From contig CBFFRP010000079.1 in the NCBI GenBank assembly GCA_965644295.1, positions 62,001-126,000 on the forward strand: a DNA stretch of 64,000 bases, read 5' to 3'. Positions 58,531 to 64,000 of this stretch are shown here, piece by piece; positions within the stretch are counted from its first letter, which is position 1, and each line of letters starts with the position of its first letter. Position numbers and translations under genes: made by a program. The stretch comes from Paraphysomonas bandaiensis (taxonomy: Eukaryota; Chrysophyceae). The notes under the pieces are model-generated. The model made no database searches. It was not told the origin of the DNA and was given only the letters and a program-made list of their open reading frames with translations.

Positions 58531-58590
58531 TGTATGTATGTATGTATGTATGTATGTATGTATGTATGTATGTATGTATGTATGTGTGTG
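58159..58590. repeat. (ATGT)n microsatellite with ACAGACAC interruptions
   Basis: About 430 bp of ATGT units broken three times by TACAGACACATG-like spacers and once by a TATA unit. It fills the divergent gap between the orphan membrane-protein gene and the zinc-finger gene. Open frames through it are artefacts. Confidence 0.98.
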
Positions 58591-58826
58591 TGTAGGTATA
58601 GCAGCAGTACGTATGTAGGTAGGTAGGTATCTATCCGTATTTCAGGGCGGATGAAGATACGTGATTCATGTATATATATATCTCTATGTCTATGTGTATC
58701 TCTATGTACATGTCGCTCTAGGTGTGTACAGTAGTATATACACATAGGAATATAGTCTCCTCTCTCTATATATACATACACACATACTTTAACAAGAAGA
58801 TATGATCATATAACACAATCATACAC

Positions 58827-60351
58827 ATGGGTCACGGTATTAGTACATTAACAATCTCACAACAAGTTGAATTAACAAAACAAATGCGTATAACATACAA
58901 TACATGTATATCTAACCACATGAATCCAGAGGACCTTAATAAGGCTCTATGTATGAGATATATGGATATATTGTCATCTATACAAGCATCTAATAAGAAA
59001 AAAACTTCAATAAATTTACATAAAAATGAAAAAATAAATAAAAGAATTATAAGAAGACGTTCATTTGAATCTTCTAAAGATACGAAGAAAACCTCAATGA
59101 AACCATCTCATAATACACACACACGTAACTCCAGTCATAATACCAGTCATAACTCCAGTCATAATAGAAGTTATAATAAATCTAATAGTAGTCATAATAA
59201 TGAGAAAAAAGGAAATCATTCATTAGTGAAATCGACATCTTCTCCTGTGATGAGTCCTCAATTAGGAGGGAATGAGAATGTGGAGGAAGACCATATTGCC
59301 GAAGAAGGTGTGTACATGTATTGCTATATGTATATATGCATGTATAGTCATTAGAGTTCATGTAGATAACTGGGAATCTGTAAAGACTCAACCAGTATGT
59401 GTTGTATGTGGGATAGTATTTTCCACAGAAACTGCATTAGAAAAGCACGTTAAATATTCGGTAAGTGTTATTCGTACAATTTGGTTTATCTGAGGAGAAT
59501 ATGCTAAGGATGTACATGCTGCCAATGTCGCCAAGCTTGCGGCATCCGATGGAAACAAGGTTGAGGACGTCGGATCAGAGCCGAGGGAACCAACCACCCG
59601 ATGTAAGGTGATGTACACTGGGAGCAAGTTTTTCTGGCGGACTGGTGACCACATTGATTTGCACATTTATCTTCATCTGGCACCCAACTGTATCGAAGTG
59701 ATTGCGTATGATGAAAAAGCGGATATCGAGCTTCCCCGGCTGTACCTTAAAGCAGAAGTACTTGCAGCCGGTGTTAATGAGGCTGCAATTCAAGCCAAGC
59801 TTAAGGAGTACAGGGCCAAGGCTACTATTCCTAAGAATTATGGGGGGAAGGTAGATATGCTTCCTGACCACGTGTTGCTGGAGGAGGAACGCCGCCAGGC
59901 TATGGCATCACATATACTAGGAAAGATACAAGTATCTGTGAGTTCAAATGGTGCAGGGGCTGATGTGAAGACCCTCTCTTATGCAGACAACCGGACATCT
60001 CCTGCCCTATTGCCAAGCAAACCCGATGACGTCATACCGGTAAGCGTGGCGCGACGACGGCAATCCTCTGATGCAGAAATACGCGCCTCGTTTGATCGGT
60101 TGGACAGTATGCAATCTGATGTACGTGAGATTACAGCCCGTGCTGAACGTATATTGCAGCTTCTGAATGGTAGCGTCAAAACGTTTGCAGATGCAACTAA
60201 GCTGAAGCGACAACTATCGAACGAAAATCTCCCGAGGCGACGGTGGAAGATGGCTATCCACAAAGTTATTCTACAAAATGAAGTGAAGCGAGTTACTGAG
60301 CATCTGCTCAGTTTTGGAGATAAATTCTATATACCTCCAACAGATGTATGA
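58827..60351 (+). CDS. C2H2 zinc-finger protein with N-myristoylation-type start
   Basis: Three exons (58827-59307, 59357-59460, 59509-60351) join in frame to 475 aa. Both acceptors were chosen because only they keep the frame. The start MGHGIS fits MGxxxS. Residues about 60-160 are a Ser/Asn/His/Lys low-complexity region with SHN repeats. A single zinc finger follows (CVVCGIVFSTETALEKHVKY, then SDVH), spanning the second intron. A possible globular region follows (YTGSKFFWRTGDHIDLHIYL, ELPRLYLKAEVL), then a helical C-terminus (RRRWKMAIHKVILQNEVKRV). No family is recognised beyond the finger. A myristoylation signal on a zinc-finger protein is unusual. Confidence 0.8.
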
Positions 60352-61252
60352 CTCCGCAATTTGTGCGTCGTCGACTTGTATTCCTTGTATACGGTATATA
60401 CATGCTGACATTTGGATTGATAACAATTTTATTAACATTCATTATATGATATTCTTTGTACTGTTTATGATTTCAAACTTCAACTTATCTGTACTCTTCT
60501 TGATTGTGAAAGGAAATATACATTTGTATGTAGAGGGTAAGCGTGGGGAGTTTGTTGATATTTGATCACTGTTACTATTGAGCTGAAATAATTATTTTTT
60601 ACTGGATTTATTTGTTTATATCGATTGTTGACGTATTATATATGCTATATGCAGAGTAAACGACTAACGACGACTTGGTTTGAGTTCCTACCGTTTTCAC
60701 TAGTTTGTACATATCACCTTTATTCCTAAGTCGGGGTTGTGTGCAGTTTGTTAATTGTTAATCTTACAAGCTTCTGAAAAGTGATCTACTTGTTATCTTT
60801 GTAATAATTAGCATACTGCGTATTCACTCCAGCTGAACTACTTCAGGTAGATTTATATTTCTTCAATAAGTTTCGTTGGTCAACAACATACGCTTAAGCA
60901 TTCATTCTAAGTATATTTTATTCAGCATGTACTATTTCGTCACAAATAGCTACTAACACCTATAATGGGCCTCAAAGTTAAGCCCAAAGCAATTAGCATC
61001 AAGTAATCACATGATAATGGGGACGCATGTAATCATATTCATAATTGTATTAATTAATAAAGCAGTGAAGTAGTATATCATAATATTGGTATCAGGAGAA
61101 AAACTAGACTGTTCAATATCACACTTCAGTCTTGATTAACAATGAATAAAAAAAATCACATAAAATAAAAAAACTGTCTTCGTAAAAATCACACGGTGAA
61201 ACCAGATGCGCTACTGAGGGTCACCAGTACTAATTGTGAGCGGTCTAGCATT
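60352..61252. other. Convergent intergenic region
   Basis: Between the 3' ends of the zinc-finger gene and the RRM gene. AT-rich, with no gene or repeat that I can support. Confidence 0.5.
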
Positions 61253-62409
61253 TCACTCTGTGAATGTTATTTGGACAGGGGGATAGCCCTGGAACCAGGG
61301 TACATTATTCAGAGTGCGGTTTACTTCGTCGATCTGGTGAGTGGTGATAAACATGCGAACATAACCACAGCCATCGTGCAAGGCTCCATCAGGCCGTCCC
61401 GTCAAGCGCAAGTTGAGCTCAGCTCCAACCACGTAGCCGTACGGAGAAAACGTATCGTACAGAACACGTATAGTGGTAAAGGAAGGAAGTCCCCTTATAT
61501 ACATAGAGACTTCCCTCTGTCCGGTGGCGAGAGTCATTGCGCGCGGTGAGGCTGGATCCACAAAGAATGGAGTGGGATGCGTAGGAGAAACTGCAGGTAT
61601 GGTCATATGCGGGGTTGGAATAAAGGGAACAGAAACGCTGACAGCATGCATCGGATAAGCTGGGGGAGCGAAGGTCCATGGTCGACCGGAAACTGGACTC
61701 AGAGCTGCTGGTAGACCTTCCAGTGGCACTTCTGGAATTTCCACACTTGCTATAGACATCATCGTATTTCCAGCTGACGGGGGAGGGCGTGCATAGTTGA
61801 CAGATATCCCCACTGCTGCACCGGGAAGTACCACCCCCTGCATACGTTGGAGGGCCGTCTGGCACTCCGAAGCAAGATTATACTCAATGAAAGCGACTCC
61901 TCTGGAGGTGATTCGGTCAGCCTCGAGAAGAAGTCGACATTCTATAATATCACCGTACTATGGCGTAGCAGAGCGTAACAGCAAGTAAAATAGGAATCAT
62001 AAGTACTACCTCAGAAAATACTTTTCGGACTTCCTCTTCAGAATAGGATTTCGGCAGTTGGGAAACATGCAGCTTTCTATTTTGGATATCTTCCGGTTTA
62101 CGTCTTGCTAAACTAACTTTCAGTTGTTTATTGCCTAATTCTAATCCATTTTTTGCTGATATCGCAGCTGCTGCATCATCAGCACAACTATATTTTACAA
62201 ATCCATATGTTAAACTTTCTCCTGTTTCTTTATTTCTTGCAACTTTAGCTTGTATAATCTCTCCATGTTCAGCAAACATATTCTATTATATACATACATA
62301 TACATCTATTAAACTAGTATTCATAACAGTATATATGGACCCTTACCCTTAAGCCTGCATCATCAATGTATCTTGGTAGATAATTAATAATAAGATTACA
62401 TTGATCCAT
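61253..62409 (-). CDS. Three-RRM RNA-binding protein
   Basis: Three exons (62409-62347, 62282-62010, 61957-61253) join in frame to 346 aa. RRM1 begins almost at the start codon with RNP2-like LIINYLP and has RNP1-like LTYGFVKY. RRM2 has KLHVSQLPKSY and SRGVAFIEY. A Pro/Ala/Ser-rich linker of about 90 residues leads to a third, more divergent RRM (SMYIRGLPSFTTIRVLYDTF ... CGYVRMFIT). The LI(I/V)NYLP opening and two close RRMs plus a distant third resemble the ELAV/CELF layout. It would bind mRNA and act in splicing, stability or translation. Confidence 0.87.
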
Positions 62410-62914
62410 GATGATAATCTACAGATATATATATATATAGAGGTGTGTGTGTGTGTATGGAGTTATCTATAGGATTATATGATAGAATAGATAGTTTAAA
62501 CACCTTCCCTCTTATTCAGTTATATCCTAATAAACTTTGTATAGGATGATAATGAATGAAGTGTTCCTTCTATTATTAAAGGAGTTGTAAGGTATGTGAT
62601 TACATGAGATGGTGTGTATATATCAACAACAATGAATACTAAGAAGGGGTCCGTATGTATATATGTACTGCTGGATATTAATGAGAGATGTTGTTAGGTA
62701 CGATCATTGAAGGTATATGATTGGTTTAAAAATCATGGATTTCTTGAAGAAATTAATTAAGATGAAATTATCGAACATTCTTTTATTGCAGTTACAAATT
62801 ACGTACGATGTAATATCTTCAAATGAATTTTATAACGTTTTTTCTTATAGAAAATCTAGTTTTTAGGAATTATCATGCCTACTTCTTGTGAAGAGTATGT
62901 ATAATAAGTGTCGA

Positions 62915-62990
62915 AAAGAGAAAAAATCCGGCGTTTTCAGTTATATTCCGTTTTTGATAATCAATAGAACGAAAAAAGGGTGATTTTACA
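62915..62990. repeat. Foldback core motif copy
   Basis: CCGTTTTTGATAATCAATAG followed by AACGAAAAAAGGGTGATTTT matches the cores at 13.9, 14.1 and 26.7 kb. The flanks AAAATCCGGCG and GGTGATTTTACACC are only weakly complementary. Confidence 0.6.
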
Positions 62991-63060
62991 CCAATCTATA
63001 TTGTAGTCATTAAACCCCTTATTTGTATACATGTACATCTATGCTGTACTGTGGGTAGAG

Positions 63061-63312
63061 GTATGTATGTATGTATGTATGTATGTATGTATGTATGTAT
63101 GTATGTATGTATGTATGTATGTATGTATGTATGTATGTATGTATGTATGTATGTATGTATGTATGTATGTATGTATGTATGTAGGTATGTATGTATGTAT
63201 GTATGTATGTATGTATGTATGTATGTATGTATGTAGGTATGTATGTATGTATGTATGTATGTATGTATGTAGGTATGTATGTATGTATGTATGTATGTAT
63301 GTATGTATGTAC
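63061..63312. repeat. (ATGT)n microsatellite
   Basis: About 250 bp of ATGT units with three TAGG variants. It lies in the divergent gap between the RRM gene and the protease-inhibitor gene. Frames reading through it are artefacts. Confidence 0.98.
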
Positions 63313-63460
63313 GTACGTTTGATAGGAACATATTCTTGCCTCTCTGTGTATGTATGATATGAGTATCTGTTCTATTGTATGATGTGTATGGGTATTCCTA
63401 GTGCCATATATCTGTATCTTAAAGGCATAATTCACTTCCAATCATAACATTATCAACACA

Positions 63461-64000
63461 ATGACATTCATATCAATAATCACTCTATCTCCCCATGGAG
63501 ATGATAATGAATCTGAGATCCTTACATACTTGCAAGCAGACTATACACGTGAATTACTCGCATCTAATTTAGGTGTCACTGCAGTGGAAATATCAAAAAT
63601 CACTATTAATACAAATAAAAAAATTGAAATCAGACAGTATATAGATAATCATGAGAAGTACAATGTATTTATATCCAATACATTAACTCTTTTAAGTAAT
63701 GCATTAGAAGAGCGATTTGTTGATACAAATAAAGCACATGAGATTGAAACATATACAGGAGAACGAATCCTTCGACAAGGAAATGAACAGACTCATATGG
63801 AATCTCATTCTTCTCATGCTCATGGGCATGGTCATGGTATTCAAAGGGATAAATCGAAATGGCCGGAATTAAAAAATAAACCACTTGATGAGGTTGTGAC
63901 AATTATTAAATCCGAACGGCCAGATTTGAAAGTTCTGGAAGTTCCTCAAGGTGCCATGGTGACGATGGATGTACGGATGGACAGGGTCCGTGTGTACCAT
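63461..64000 (+). CDS. Potato-inhibitor-I-type serine protease inhibitor, 3' end outside window
   Basis: An open frame from ATG at 63461 runs off the window edge (180 codons seen). After about 130 residues that I do not recognise, a short His-rich patch (HSSHAHGHGHG) leads to KWPELKNKPLDEVVTIIKSE, then VLEVPQGAMVTMDVRM and DRVRVYH. This is the potato inhibitor I / eglin fold. WPEL marks its start, the binding loop is VTMDVR (P1 likely Met, P1' Asp) and the R.DRVR arginines support the loop. The family inhibits chymotrypsin/subtilisin-type proteases; a Met P1 fits chymotrypsin, elastase or subtilisin targets. No signal peptide is evident. The long N-terminal extension is unusual for a family of about 70-residue proteins. 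Confidence 0.85.
   Translation, partial: MTFISIITLSPHGDDNESEILTYLQADYTRELLASNLGVTAVEISKITINTNKKIEIRQYIDNHEKYNVFISNTLTLLSNALEERFVDTNKAHEIETYTGERILRQGNEQTHMESHSSHAHGHGHGIQRDKSKWPELKNKPLDEVVTIIKSERPDLKVLEVPQGAMVTMDVRMDRVRVYH

Noticed and set aside
58005-58781. Frames through the ATGT array next to the zinc-finger gene
   Set aside because: Same low-complexity artefact; no domain, and both strands are open.

Overview
The window is nuclear DNA of a eukaryotic microbe. The evidence is many short GT-AG introns (roughly 35-180 nt), two tRNA-Lys genes without encoded CCA, a plant/protist-type organellar DNA polymerase, hybrid histidine kinases, a cereblon, an F-box protein and an ataxin-10. MORN-repeat and YNI-repeat proteins hint at a flagellate, but the lineage cannot be fixed from this sequence. 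Gene models were built by hand by joining exons; all the multi-exon models below close in frame, and most match the domain order of a known family end to end.

Layout. 1-1.5 kb: no gene, one interspersed repeat. 1.5-8.3 kb: a hybrid histidine kinase (-) diverging from a cereblon (+), with a TTAGGG-containing 41-bp minisatellite between them. 8.7-13.4 kb: a 27-exon family A organellar-type DNA polymerase (-) with inserted, tandemly duplicated SAP motifs. 14.1-17.1 kb: a foldback element, an orphan gene, tandem duplications, another foldback element and two identical tRNA-Lys(CTT) genes. 17.4-21.3 kb: a multi-BRCT checkpoint-type protein and a small Lys/Ser-rich protein whose intron holds a 36-bp minisatellite. 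21.3-28.4 kb: repeats, a second hybrid histidine kinase (-) and an 808-bp hAT relic with intact 8-bp target-site duplications. 28.4-35.5 kb: ataxin-10 (-) and an FBXO9-like gene (+), separated by 1.1 kb of (ATGT)n; the FBXO9-like first intron is about 3 kb and is mostly satellite. 36.6-41.3 kb: a divergent pair of intronless fusion genes, an aldo-keto reductase joined to a sugar-phosphate cyclase (-) and an ABM-flavodoxin-ThuA protein (+). 43.5-48.6 kb: a YNI-repeat protein and a MORN protein. 50.6-57.9 kb: an EF-hand protein and a two-TM orphan membrane protein. 58.8-64 kb: a zinc-finger protein, a three-RRM RNA-binding protein and the start of a potato-inhibitor-I protein.

How the parts relate. 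Most genes are independent housekeeping or signalling genes. The one plausible functional unit is the 36.6-41.3 kb divergent pair: a cyclase with 2-deoxy-scyllo-inosose-synthase-like motifs fused to a ketone reductase, facing a fusion of quinol monooxygenase-like, quinone-reductase-like and ThuA keto-sugar-linked domains. A cyclitol or keto-sugar pathway is my inference.

Two properties recur. Divergent promoter gaps tend to hold tandem repeats. Many genes begin with about 350-500 nt of strongly A/T-ending codons before switching to a more balanced composition.
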